A stretch of DNA of 64,000 bases, taken from positions 434,001-498,000 of the forward strand of contig NZ_RHIB01000002.1 of the NCBI RefSeq assembly GCF_003710255.1. The letters run 5' to 3'. This DNA comes from Alteribacter keqinensis. Its GTDB lineage: Bacteria > Bacillota > Bacilli > Bacillales > Salisediminibacteriaceae. Each line of letters opens with the position of its first letter. Position 1 is the first letter of the stretch. Shown one piece after another: positions 23,426-31,738 of the stretch. Position numbers and translations under genes: made by a program. The notes beneath the pieces were generated by a model. The model ran no database searches. It saw only the letters and a program-made list of their open reading frames with translations, and had not been told where the DNA came from.

Positions 23426-26410
23426 CTACGCTGCGGGTTTTGATTCGGTTTTGTAGTCTCTGCCTGTTCTCTCAACCTTGTTCCAGTCTGTATTAAAGAA
23501 GTAGGCGATCGTACCGTGCATTACAATGTACATGAGGATGAAACGGTAGATAAAGATATCAAACAAAATCGTTGCGCCAAGTATGAAGATATCCCTCATC
23601 CTGAACTTAAAGCCGTGGGCTCTCGTAAAGATCAGAGCGGCAATATCATAGATGACCCCGAACAGGAACAAGTAGGTCAGATAAAACAGTACATACTGCA
23701 AGTAGGAATCAGGCGGATAAAAGATCCCGTTGATGACGAAAAAGGCCGTCAAAATAAACGCCGATACAATTCCCACAAGGAAAGACTCAAAGATATAGAA
23801 GAAAGAGACAGCCTTCCTGAAGAGCGTTTTTGCAAAGAACGAGTTAAAGTGAATAATACAATCGATGTAGGCTTTCTGCCACCGGACACGCTGTTTGAAG
23901 AAGTCCTTCACCGTTTCAGGCATCTCGGTATAGGAGATGGCATCCTTAATGTGGACAACCTTCTTGTTTTTGTTTGCTGCAATGTATTTTTGCATCCTCA
24001 ACGTAATGTCAATGTCTTCCCCTACAGTGGAGCGGTAGCCGCCTACGTCAATCAGGGCCTGTCTTCTGAAAATCCCGAATGCTCCTGAAATAACAGCCAG
24101 GGCATTAAAGCGGGCAAGGGATACCTTTGTAATATAGAACGCCTTCAGGAAATCGAGCATCTGCAAGCGTACAAGCAGGTTGGTGTGCTTAAGGGACAGA
24201 CGGCTTAAGGAATTGGCCGTTTTCGTCTGTAGGACATGAACCATTCCTCCCGCTGCCACGACATCCTCATCCTCAAACGTTTCATTGACTTTCGGCATCG
24301 CCTGGTCGGTGAGCATCGTATCCGCATCAAGGGTAATCACAAGATCCTCACTGGCATACTCGATCCCTGCATTAAGGGCGTCGGCCTTTCCGCCGTTCCA
24401 TTTATCCACTACATAAATGTGGGGATAAAGCTGGGACTGATAGACGGTTTTTACCTTTTTATGATCCAGCTTTCTGTGCGGCGTACGGTTACTCGGCTTT
24501 AACTGCAGAAAATTGTCAAGGTACGCGAGCGTTTTGTCCGTTGAGCCGTCATTAATATAGAGCACTTCAAAGTTCGAATACGAGAGCGATTCAATGGTTT
24601 CGAGAGACGTTTTTATAATGCCCTGCTCATTGTAGCAAGGGATGAGAATACTCATGCCTTTTTCTTTTCTCAAGATGCGGTTCACGGTTTCGTTCTTCGT
24701 CCGGAAAAACGGCAGACAGTGGATGATATGCATCAGCGGGAAAATGATACTCAGAATAAACAAGCCGACAAGTCCGTACTGGGCATATTCCATCCATGAT
24801 ACATTGTCTTTTGCATCCCATAAGCCGTCACGCCGGAAATCGGCAATTCCCACTATGGAGCCGTCTTCCATATTAAAATCAAGAGCCTGAATGCCTCCGA
24901 AAAAGACCGATAAGTTCCGTGTTTCCGGCTCATAACCCCGGTCCCTGAGGGCGCCGAGTACCGACTCGTCAAAGTCTTCCTCTACATAAAGGATGTCTGA
25001 CTCACCATAAAACCGTTTCGCATTGACGGCGTCTTCCCATGGCTCATCAAAGTAGAGATGTCTTGTGAGCACCTGGGCCATAACGGAAGGTACCCGGTTT
25101 CCTCCCGGGCTTCCGATTCCCACCACACGTTCATCATCCACGTAAATGGAAGGCGCGGTTAAACTTCTTGAACGCTTACCGGGCTCATAGCTGTTTGGGG
25201 AGGATTCGAATTCGCTGAACTGCTGAATCGAGTTGTTTAAAAAGAAACCGTCCGTATACTCTCCCGAGCCGAAGAAGTTGCTCAGTGTATTCGTGGTTGA
25301 TACCACCATACCATCCTGGTCCACGACAACAAAATGAGTTGTATCTGTCTTTTCATCGTCGCCGCTTTCTTCCTCTGTACCAATGTCAGGAGAAGGTTCA
25401 TCGGATGAAATCTCGTCTGCCAGCTCTTCAATATGGTTCTCGCTCGTGAGTTCTTCTTTTAGCGAATCCGACTCGTCCCCGATATTGGCGATTCGGTCAC
25501 GCTTTGTGACTTTCGAAATTTCAGACATCAGGTGAACATATTCTTCTTCGTCGCCTTTTGTCTCTTCAATATTCATTTCTTCAGCCAGAAGCAGGGACTG
25601 AACAAGGGAAACTCCGGCATGGGGCGGGTCTGCCGAGTAAATGGTCCCCTCTTTCAGCTCTCCAACCACAGGCTCAGTGAGCTCCACTTCATACTCGTCC
25701 AGGTCACTGCCGTCCAGGTAGGGAACAGCATTATTGATCATTTCTCCGAATTGATCACGGTTAAAAGCGTGGGCACCGTGTGCCTGAATTTTGGTCAATG
25801 TTTCAGCCAGTTCCGGCTGCTTGAGGTTTCTTCCGGGTTTAATCGCCTCTCCCCGCGGGTAAAAGTGAGATAACTCCTCTACAGGGAGGCGGTAGGAAGC
25901 CGCCTCAAGACGTTCCCAAAGAAGGTAATCCACTCTGAACCCGTCTTCCGCAAGGTCAATTGCCGGAGAGATCAGGTGCTCAAAGGGCATCAGTCCGTAA
26001 TCGTTATGGACTCTGTTCAGTCCTTCAACAAACCCCGGCACACCGGTGATCTTATCACCCCATTCGTCATCGTAAGGTGCTGCGGCACGGTAGTCATAAA
26101 CGACAGGGTCTTCTTCTTCCGGAGGCAGAATCAGCATTTTTCCGCCGCCGCCGATCCCCGATCCGAACGGTTCAACAACACCGAGGGCATAGGAAACCGC
26201 AATGGCCGCATCGACAGCGTTCCCGCCGTTTTCCAGCACTTCCATTCCGGCTTCTACAGCAGCGGGGTGGGCCGCACTGACGCCGTAGTTGTCGTAATCT
26301 TCGTCTTGTTCAGCCGTGTTTTCTCCCTCACCTGATACAAGGTGGGGGTTGGCAATCCCGATGAGAAATGTATTGAGCAGTAACGTGATCGTGAGTATTT
26401 TTTTTAACAT
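23426..26410 (-). CDS. gamma-glutamyltransferase fused to a membrane family-2 glycosyltransferase
   Basis: A 994-residue two-domain protein. A signal/anchor (ILTITLLLNTFLIGIA, 5-22) is followed by a CapD/GGT-like Ntn-hydrolase domain to about 530: NYGVSAAHPAAVEAGMEVL, NGGNAVDAAIAVSYALGVVE, GSGIGGGG, and DTTHFVVVDQDG. The first Thr of TTHF (T357) is the expected autocleavage site and nucleophile. FFGSGEY and GSPGGNRVPS complete the active site. A membrane helix (about 540-570) leads to a GT2 domain: SILIPCYNEQGIIKTS (584), YINDGSTDKT, ADALNAGIEY, TLDADT (695), GEDIDITLR (790), and QRVRWQK (840, the Q/RxxRW motif of processive synthases). Four or so C-terminal helices follow. GGT can cleave and transfer poly-gamma-glutamate outside the cell, and the GT2 part resembles the synthase at 52142. 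Self-cleavage would leave the GT2 part linked to the GGT small subunit. It lies downstream of capB and capC in the same operon. Confidence 0.9.
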   Translation of the reverse strand: MLKKILTITLLLNTFLIGIANPHLVSGEGENTAEQDEDYDNYGVSAAHPAAVEAGMEVLENGGNAVDAAIAVSYALGVVEPFGSGIGGGGKMLILPPEEEDPVVYDYRAAAPYDDEWGDKITGVPGFVEGLNRVHNDYGLMPFEHLISPAIDLAEDGFRVDYLLWERLEAASYRLPVEELSHFYPRGEAIKPGRNLKQPELAETLTKIQAHGAHAFNRDQFGEMINNAVPYLDGSDLDEYEVELTEPVVGELKEGTIYSADPPHAGVSLVQSLLLAEEMNIEETKGDEEEYVHLMSEISKVTKRDRIANIGDESDSLKEELTSENHIEELADEISSDEPSPDIGTEEESGDDEKTDTTHFVVVDQDGMVVSTTNTLSNFFGSGEYTDGFFLNNSIQQFSEFESSPNSYEPGKRSRSLTAPSIYVDDERVVGIGSPGGNRVPSVMAQVLTRHLYFDEPWEDAVNAKRFYGESDILYVEEDFDESVLGALRDRGYEPETRNLSVFFGGIQALDFNMEDGSIVGIADFRRDGLWDAKDNVSWMEYAQYGLVGLFILSIIFPLMHIIHCLPFFRTKNETVNRILRKEKGMSILIPCYNEQGIIKTSLETIESLSYSNFEVLYINDGSTDKTLAYLDNFLQLKPSNRTPHRKLDHKKVKTVYQSQLYPHIYVVDKWNGGKADALNAGIEYASEDLVITLDADTMLTDQAMPKVNETFEDEDVVAAGGMVHVLQTKTANSLSRLSLKHTNLLVRLQMLDFLKAFYITKVSLARFNALAVISGAFGIFRRQALIDVGGYRSTVGEDIDITLRMQKYIAANKNKKVVHIKDAISYTEMPETVKDFFKQRVRWQKAYIDCIIHFNSFFAKTLFRKAVSFFYIFESFLVGIVSAFILTAFFVINGIFYPPDSYLQYVLFYLTYLFLFGVIYDIAALIFTRAHGFKFRMRDIFILGATILFDIFIYRFILMYIVMHGTIAYFFNTDWNKVERTGRDYKTESKPAA

Positions 26411-26542
26411 TCATGTCACCTCTACTCTGTTTTTTCAGCCGTGAAGGGTTTTAGAAAGAGGCAACCGCTCCCAAAAGCGCCTGTATACTGGCTGCCTTTT
26501 TCCAAAAACCTTCACTTGAGACTTTAAATCTGCACGCTGCGG

Positions 26543-26573
26543 GCCCGGCAGATAGATGTCTCAGCTGCCGGGC
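26543..26573. repeat. 9-bp inverted repeat between the small membrane gene and the fusion gene
   Basis: GCCCGGCAG (26543-26551) and CTGCCGGGC (26565-26573) with a 13-base loop, in the 197-base gap. On the operon (minus) strand no T run follows, so it may be a processing or stability hairpin rather than a terminator. On the plus strand TTTT follows but no gene precedes it. Confidence 0.55.
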
Positions 26574-26607
26574 TTTTCTCATGAACAGCGGGCATAGGTG
26601 CGATCGA

Positions 26608-26772
26608 CTACATCAATGTGATGAAAAAGAGCGTACCTGCTACCACCAGTCCAACGGCAGCATCCGTGTTCGTTCGTTTTTTATGTTTTTTAATCGTATA
26701 CAGCATCCACTGGCTGAACGTTAACGTGACCTGTTTTTCTTCCTGCTTCTGACCCTTTAATGTTATTTCCAC
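26608..26772 (-). CDS. small membrane protein, possible CapE/PgsE-like subunit (54 aa)
   Basis: GTG at 26772, with GGAGGA 6 bases upstream, opens 54 codons: VEITLKGQKQEEKQVTLTFS, a Trp-Met-Leu-Tyr segment, a basic stretch (IKKHKKRTNTD) and one C-terminal hydrophobic helix (AAVGLVVAGTLFFITLM). The small size, single helix and position directly after capC match the place of CapE/PgsE, the 47-55 residue membrane subunits needed for polyglutamate synthesis in B. anthracis and B. subtilis. I see no clear sequence identity, so the family link is contextual. It is outside the usual gene-length cutoff and easily missed. Confidence 0.6.
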   Translation of the reverse strand: MEITLKGQKQEEKQVTLTFSQWMLYTIKKHKKRTNTDAAVGLVVAGTLFFITLM

Positions 26773-26799
26773 TTCTATTCCTCCTTCAGTAGTCCTTAC

Positions 26800-27264
26800 T
26801 TATATAAAGCTTGCAATCATGACAACACCAAACGTTGCGCAGCTGAGCAGCAGCGTACTTAATGTTGTCGGAATAACACCCTGCTTTTGGATGGTATTGG
26901 CGATTAAACCTGGCACAATCACCCCGATGGCCATAAGGCCGCTCACAATATGCGGGGGAGAAAAGTGCGGGAACAAATAATCAAACCCGATGGAAAGAAT
27001 AATCGCGACAGTGAGCATCGCGGTAAACTTTCTTCTTCCGTAAAGAATCGTAAATCTTCCTACGAATTTCATAACGATAAAATAAGTCAAAAAGCTGATC
27101 ATAAACACAACCGCAATGCTTACAGGGAAGGTAAACAGCATCGCAATGTACCCCGGTACAACAAGTCCGGCCGGCAGTACACCTGTTTTTTCCGTATAAA
27201 ACAAACTGAGTATGGCACCTGCAATAAGGGCTAAATAAACATCACCTGAGTCAAAGACAAACAT
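26800..27264 (-). CDS. capC: poly-gamma-glutamate synthase subunit CapC/PgsC
   Basis: A 154-residue membrane protein with about four to five helices. It has the family signatures LFYTEKTGVLPAGLVVPGYI, GRFTILYGRRKFTAML, and IGVIVPGLIANTIQKQGVIP. With CapB it forms the membrane ligase that polymerises glutamate through gamma-amide bonds. CapC is thought to help anchor CapB and move the chain across the membrane. The full length and intact motifs suggest a working protein. It lies 20 bases downstream of capB. The ATG at 27264 has GGAGG 12 bases away, a little far. Confidence 0.95.
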   Translation of the reverse strand: MFVFDSGDVYLALIAGAILSLFYTEKTGVLPAGLVVPGYIAMLFTFPVSIAVVFMISFLTYFIVMKFVGRFTILYGRRKFTAMLTVAIILSIGFDYLFPHFSPPHIVSGLMAIGVIVPGLIANTIQKQGVIPTTLSTLLLSCATFGVVMIASFI

Positions 27265-27284
27265 CTTCTGACCGAACCTCCTTT

Positions 27285-28478
27285 CTATGCTGTTTGGTTA
27301 ATTTTTTGTTGTTCTTCAAGTTTTTCAACGAGCTGCTCTGCACCGCCGTGGATGTTTCCAACACCATAAATGGTTTTTCCCGATAAATACGGCTTGAGCA
27401 CCCGGATGATTTCATCTGTGTCGTCCCCTTCAAGATCGAGCATCTTATTTACGGGAAAGGCGCCTTCCTGATAGGCATCAACGACCGGCTTTGTTCCTTG
27501 TCCCATCACGATCAGGGTGTCGGCTGGGATATAGGGAAGCACTTGTTTTACAAACTGCTCCGTCCGGTCGACTCTGTCGGAACGGGCATTAAAAATGACA
27601 ACCGGTTCGTCCGTCGGATAGCTGAGCTGCTTCACACGCTCCCAGATATTTAATGTAGATGTCGGATCATTGGCAGAGAAGCCATTGACCAGAAAACCCG
27701 GATCCTCTTCATTTCCGAGCGGCAGAATTTCCATCGCTCCCGGGTCAGGCCATGCCTTCAGCATCCCTCTGAACGCTGTTTCATAATCGATTCCAAGAAC
27801 ATCTGCCACCGACAGTGCCAGTGCCGCGTTTTCAGGAAACACCATGTACTCAAACTTCTTGAGGAAATCCTCTGAAATGAGCGACGTGTCACAGACATGA
27901 AGCTTCGTATTCCGTTTTTCCGCCATTTCCCTGAAGTAAGGAACGTAGGAGCTGTCGTTTACAATCAGGTCACCGTTGTGGGGAATTGCTTCGCTGAAGG
28001 AATCCGCCACTTCCTTTAATGTGGGACCGAGCACATCCATGTGGTCTTCAAGGACATTTACAATCAGTCCGATATTTGCCTTAAGCAGCTGGTCCTGGAA
28101 TACGACCTGATAGTCAGGCTTTACAGCCATACACTCACTTACTAGAGCGTCTGCTTCAAGTTCCACCGTTTTTTCAATGACCTTTTTCTGCTCACCGATA
28201 TTCGGACCCTCGGGCCTTCGTTTAATCGGTTCCTCCTGATCGACAAACCAGTAGAGCATTCTTGCATCGGTTCCGGTCGTTTTCCCGACTGTTTTGTAGC
28301 CTGCTTCCTGGAGCACGCCTGTAATCAATCGCGTTACCGTTGACTTCCCGCGGATCCCGTTAACGTTGACACGGACAGGAACCCGTTCGATGTTTTTATT
28401 ATGTTTTCTTTTCTCCCTAACACCAAGGAAGAATGCCAATAAGGCAAATCCCAAAATAAGAATATATTCGACTGGCAT
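27285..28478 (-). CDS. capB: poly-gamma-glutamate ligase CapB/PgsB
   Basis: A 397-residue Mur-ligase-like ATP-dependent amide ligase adding glutamate to the growing gamma-glutamyl chain. The N-terminal membrane helix MPVEYILILGFALLAFFLGV is followed by VNVNGIRGKSTVTRLITG (P-loop), GKTTGTDARMLYWF, EGPNIGEQKKVIEKTV, LVSECMAVKPDYQ, and NVLEDHMDVLGPTLKEV. C-terminal-domain motifs are VFPENAALALSVADVLGID and FNARSDRVDRTEQFV. I chose ATG at 28478 with GGAGGTGA upstream. An in-frame start 16 codons earlier would put charged residues before the membrane helix. It heads the locus whose last gene is the GGT-GT2 fusion. This locus has no capA. Confidence 0.95.
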   Translation of the reverse strand: MPVEYILILGFALLAFFLGVREKRKHNKNIERVPVRVNVNGIRGKSTVTRLITGVLQEAGYKTVGKTTGTDARMLYWFVDQEEPIKRRPEGPNIGEQKKVIEKTVELEADALVSECMAVKPDYQVVFQDQLLKANIGLIVNVLEDHMDVLGPTLKEVADSFSEAIPHNGDLIVNDSSYVPYFREMAEKRNTKLHVCDTSLISEDFLKKFEYMVFPENAALALSVADVLGIDYETAFRGMLKAWPDPGAMEILPLGNEEDPGFLVNGFSANDPTSTLNIWERVKQLSYPTDEPVVIFNARSDRVDRTEQFVKQVLPYIPADTLIVMGQGTKPVVDAYQEGAFPVNKMLDLEGDDTDEIIRVLKPYLSGKTIYGVGNIHGGAEQLVEKLEEQQKINQTA

Positions 28479-29180
28479 CTCTTTCACCTCCATCACTTTT
28501 TTTGTCGCTTTTTTGAACACGGCCATTACTATACGCCTTAAACATTAAACGCGAGTTACATAAATGTTGAGAATCGTGTAAATGGAGTCACATTTACTTA
28601 CATTTGCTTGATTATGGAAAGATCGTAATAATGACGATTCTCAATGATTGTGCACATACGGGTGCCTCCGATTCATCTCCACCTCCATATCGTTTTTTTG
28701 AAAGGTGATCCGTTCGTCCTGCGGGAAAATCCAGAAACGTCGCAATCATTTTGTAAAATAAAAAACGGACGCTGCCCGCAGGTATCTTATGAATCCATTT
28801 AGAGTTTATCGAAGAGATATGAGTGTCTGTGGGGGTTAAGAATAAGTCATTATTTTACGAAGGTGTTTCATTTGAAACAGTTGTCATTGAGTTTTAGGGT
28901 CATTGTTACACTATTGAAACAGACTGGACGCTTTTACACAGTTAAGCGTTTACTTAATGAAATCAGAGGTTTCCGGACCCATAAATAGAATTATCAGGAA
29001 AGGATAGAATTTTAGAAAAGGCAAGGCTGTTTTCGATTTTTTGCAACAAATGCAGCCGGAAGACCCGAGACTCCCTATTTACTTCCTCTTTAACTCTTCT
29101 ATCTTTGCAACGGTTAGGGGACTCCGCCTTTCAATTTATAACTTGAATAATTGCTGATTTCGATTTACAATCCTGCACAA

Positions 29181-29236
29181 GGTCCTCCTCGTGGTGTAAT
29201 GGGTTCACACCTGCATCATAACGGAGGGCTTTTTTT
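29181..29236 (+). terminator. orphan intrinsic terminator (possible small RNA end)
   Basis: GTCCTCC pairs with GGAGGGC (one G-T), with an internal GGTGT/ACACC hairpin, and is followed by seven T. No coding gene ends here on the plus strand, so it may close an untranslated RNA starting after about 28560. Confidence 0.45.
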
Positions 29237-29288
29237 GTGCAAGATAGAGCTTTGTTTTATAACAATCTAGTAAAACCAAAATGTGAGA

Positions 29289-29455
29289 ATGCAGGAGAGG
29301 CTAGGTAGTACCGTTAAACAAGGAAATCGAGAATTTTAATGCATTAAAGAAAGGTCAAGTAGTGCCCTCAAACAAAGAAGTACGCAATTTGAGGATACAA
29401 GAGAGACAAAGTAGTGCCCTCAAATCAGGAAACCCGGAATTTGAAGGCTCAAGGA
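29289..29455 (+). repeat. three tandem ~53-base hairpin repeats
   Basis: Units begin near 29289, 29345 and 29396 and share GTAGTRCC-(C/G)TYAAA, about 15 bases, then AATTTKARG. In the second and third units CCTCAAA pairs with TTTGAGG, or nearly so with TTTGAAGG. In the first unit both arms differ yet remain roughly complementary (GTTAAA/TTTTAAT). Changes on both arms suggest selection for structure. Confidence 0.55.
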
Positions 29456-29902
29456 GGATCTCCAGAGAATGAGGAAGCTCCCAAATCGCCGCGGAAAGGG
29501 AGCGCATTACGGTCAACGAAGTTTAAATGAAGGATACAGCATTCTTCCTGCTCTAGAAACCTTGCGAAAAAAAAAGCGGTTCGTGCCAGGTGATGGAATG
29601 ATCTTCCTCTGATTCTACTTATCTGGTTATTCCCTGTGTCTATAGGCTCAATTGAATGGTACCAGGTAACATAGTCAATAAAACATCGTCTTAAAGTATT
29701 GGAACGCCCAAAATATGTTTTCTAAATGATGATTTTAAATACAACCTTTTGGGTATAGGAGTTATAGGCATTGTCGAAATAGATGAACTTTTACACATAC
29801 CCCTCTTATCTGACAAATATCACCGAAAACTGTAATATCAGCCAACCTCTTCTTCCTTTACAACTATGAAGCAGAGGCACTATGAATGGAGGACTAGACC
29901 GA

Positions 29903-31231
29903 ATGAGCGAATTGACGTATCTGTTCATTTTTGCAGCATTGTTACTTGCAGGCGGAATCTACGAACGTGTGACGCTTTCAAAGAAAATAGATCAAATCCC
30001 AACCCGTGTTCTTATAAACGGGATCCGGGGTAAATCCACCGTCACCCGCCTGATCATGGGAATAATGAAAGAAAACGGCGACCGCGTTGTCGGAAAAACA
30101 ACGGGGACGTCTGCACGCATGTTTTACTGGGACCAGGAAGAGGAGGAACCGATTGTCCGGGGCCTTCAGGGACCAAATATCAGTGAACAGAAACATATGG
30201 CCCGTAAAGTGGTAAAACGGGGAGCCGATGCCTTTGTATCCGAATGTATGGCCGTCAACCCCGAGTACCAGAAGGTGTTTCAGGCTCAGCTTGTGAAAGC
30301 CAACATTACGGTTATTACCAATATTATGGAGGACCACCTGGATGTGATGGGCCCGACCGTGGATGATATCGCCCGGGCGTTCAGCTCCACCATCCCTGAA
30401 AACGGCTATGTGGTTATTCCTGAAACAACGTACCAGCGCTTTTTCGAGCAGGCTGCGAAGAGGAAAAATTCAGAAGTGATCGTAGCACGCGAGAGTGAAA
30501 TCGACGAAGACTACTTAAAGAAGTTTTCGTTTATGATCTTTCCTCAGAACGCCGCTCTCGCCCTTGCTGTATCCGACATCCTCGGTATTGACCGGGATGT
30601 GGCTTTTGCAGGAATGCTGAACGCACCTGTGGACCCGGGTGCCATGAGAGTCCACCGGTTTGGAGAAGAAAAGGCGCCGAAATACTTCTTTAACGGCTTT
30701 GCAGCCAATGATGCTACCTCAACCCTGAGCATTTGGGACCGGGTAAAAGATCTCGACTATCCGATGAATCACCGTACGATTGTGATGAACTGCCGTGACG
30801 ACCGGATGGACCGTACCCTTCAGTTTATTGATCACGTCCTTCCACACCTGGATGCGGACACACTCGTGCTTATCGGCCGCGGAACAAGTCCGATCGTTCA
30901 GGCCCACAATGAAGGAAAGCTTCCTTATGAGAACCTTATTAACCTGGAGAAAAAATCAGTGGAAGCCATAATGGCTGAGCTTGAAAAACTGCCGGGCGAC
31001 AGTGTTCTTTACGGAATTGGAAACATTAAAGGCCGCGGGGAAGAACTTGCCGAGGCGATCGAAGAGAGAAAAATCAAAGAAGTGTCTCTCGAAGATTACA
31101 AAACAGACGAAGTTACGGTTCTCAGTGAGGACAGATTGGCTGCACGACAATGCTCCAAGGAGAAAAAAGAGCCTGTCTCTTCCGGGATCATCGACCAGAA
31201 AATAAAAGCAGCACAATCACCGCTTAAATAA
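29903..31231 (+). CDS. capB: poly-gamma-glutamate ligase CapB/PgsB (second locus)
   Basis: A 442-residue paralogue of the ligase at 27285. The N-terminal helix (LTYLFIFAALLLAGGIY), LINGIRGKSTVTRLIMG, GKTTGTSARMFYW, GLQGPNISEQKHMARKVV, FVSECMAVNPEYQKVF, NIMEDHLDVMGPT, FPQNAALALAVSDILGID and NCRDDRMDRTLQFI are all present. It carries about 45 extra C-terminal residues (LEDYKTDEVTVLSEDRLAA onward) not found in the first locus. I used ATG at 29903 with GGAGG 10 bases upstream. The ATG seven codons earlier lies before that site. First gene of a capB-capC-capA-ggt operon. Confidence 0.95.
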   Translation: MSELTYLFIFAALLLAGGIYERVTLSKKIDQIPTRVLINGIRGKSTVTRLIMGIMKENGDRVVGKTTGTSARMFYWDQEEEEPIVRGLQGPNISEQKHMARKVVKRGADAFVSECMAVNPEYQKVFQAQLVKANITVITNIMEDHLDVMGPTVDDIARAFSSTIPENGYVVIPETTYQRFFEQAAKRKNSEVIVARESEIDEDYLKKFSFMIFPQNAALALAVSDILGIDRDVAFAGMLNAPVDPGAMRVHRFGEEKAPKYFFNGFAANDATSTLSIWDRVKDLDYPMNHRTIVMNCRDDRMDRTLQFIDHVLPHLDADTLVLIGRGTSPIVQAHNEGKLPYENLINLEKKSVEAIMAELEKLPGDSVLYGIGNIKGRGEELAEAIEERKIKEVSLEDYKTDEVTVLSEDRLAARQCSKEKKEPVSSGIIDQKIKAAQSPLK

Positions 31232-31270
31232 TTCACAGACTCAGTAAAATATGAAGGAGTTGTCGCCACC

Positions 31271-31723
31271 GTGTTCGGTACAGATCTCTATATCGCTATC
31301 GTTTTAGGAATTATACTCAGTCTCATTTACGTAGAAAAAACAGGTATCATGCCAGCCGGGCTTATCGTGCCCGGCTATGTTGCGTTGATTTTCGACCATT
31401 TAATGGCGGTTGTTGCCGTCGCATTCTTAAGCTTGCTTACCTTTTTAATCGTCACCCAGGTGATCGGGCGGATCACCGTCATGTACGGCAGAAGAAAGTT
31501 CGCCGCCATGCTTGCCATCGGAGTGCTTTTGAAAATGTCCTTTGACAACTTTTACGGGCCACTTGTCCCCTTCGAGAACTTTGAGCTGAGGGGTATCGGT
31601 GTTATCGTCCCGGGACTGATTGCCAATACCATTCATAAGCAGGGAGTTATCCCGACATTCAGCTCTACTCTTGTTATCTCCTTTTTAACCTTTGTCTTTA
31701 TCACAATCTATCACTTGTTCTAG
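31271..31723 (+). CDS. capC: poly-gamma-glutamate synthase subunit CapC/PgsC (second locus)
   Basis: A 150-residue membrane protein with IYVEKTGIMPAGLIVPGYVA, GRITVMYGRRKFAAMLAIG, and RGIGVIVPGLIANTIHKQG, the CapC signatures. Starts at GTG with AAGGAG 11 bases upstream. It is 39 bases after capB and 15 before capA. It forms the membrane-bound ligase with the adjacent CapB. Sequence is closer to the third-locus CapC (shared FENFELRGIG/FEIYELRGIG segment) than to the first, which suggests the second and third loci are the more recent duplicates. Confidence 0.95.
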   Translation: MFGTDLYIAIVLGIILSLIYVEKTGIMPAGLIVPGYVALIFDHLMAVVAVAFLSLLTFLIVTQVIGRITVMYGRRKFAAMLAIGVLLKMSFDNFYGPLVPFENFELRGIGVIVPGLIANTIHKQGVIPTFSSTLVISFLTFVFITIYHLF

Positions 31724-31738
31724 AGAGGGATCTAATCT

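Larger units (their letters stand above)
28479..29902. other. 1.4-kb intergenic region between two divergent polyglutamate loci
   Basis: No gene with a ribosome binding site is visible. It holds the divergent control regions of two capB genes, a terminator-like structure at 29181-29236 with no gene in front of it, three tandem hairpin repeats (29289-29455) and a fragment of the dispersed GC-rich repeat (about 29490-29522). Such a long upstream region fits complex regulation of polyglutamate genes, as known for pgs in B. subtilis (DegU, ComP), but I cannot identify specific sites. Confidence 0.6.
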
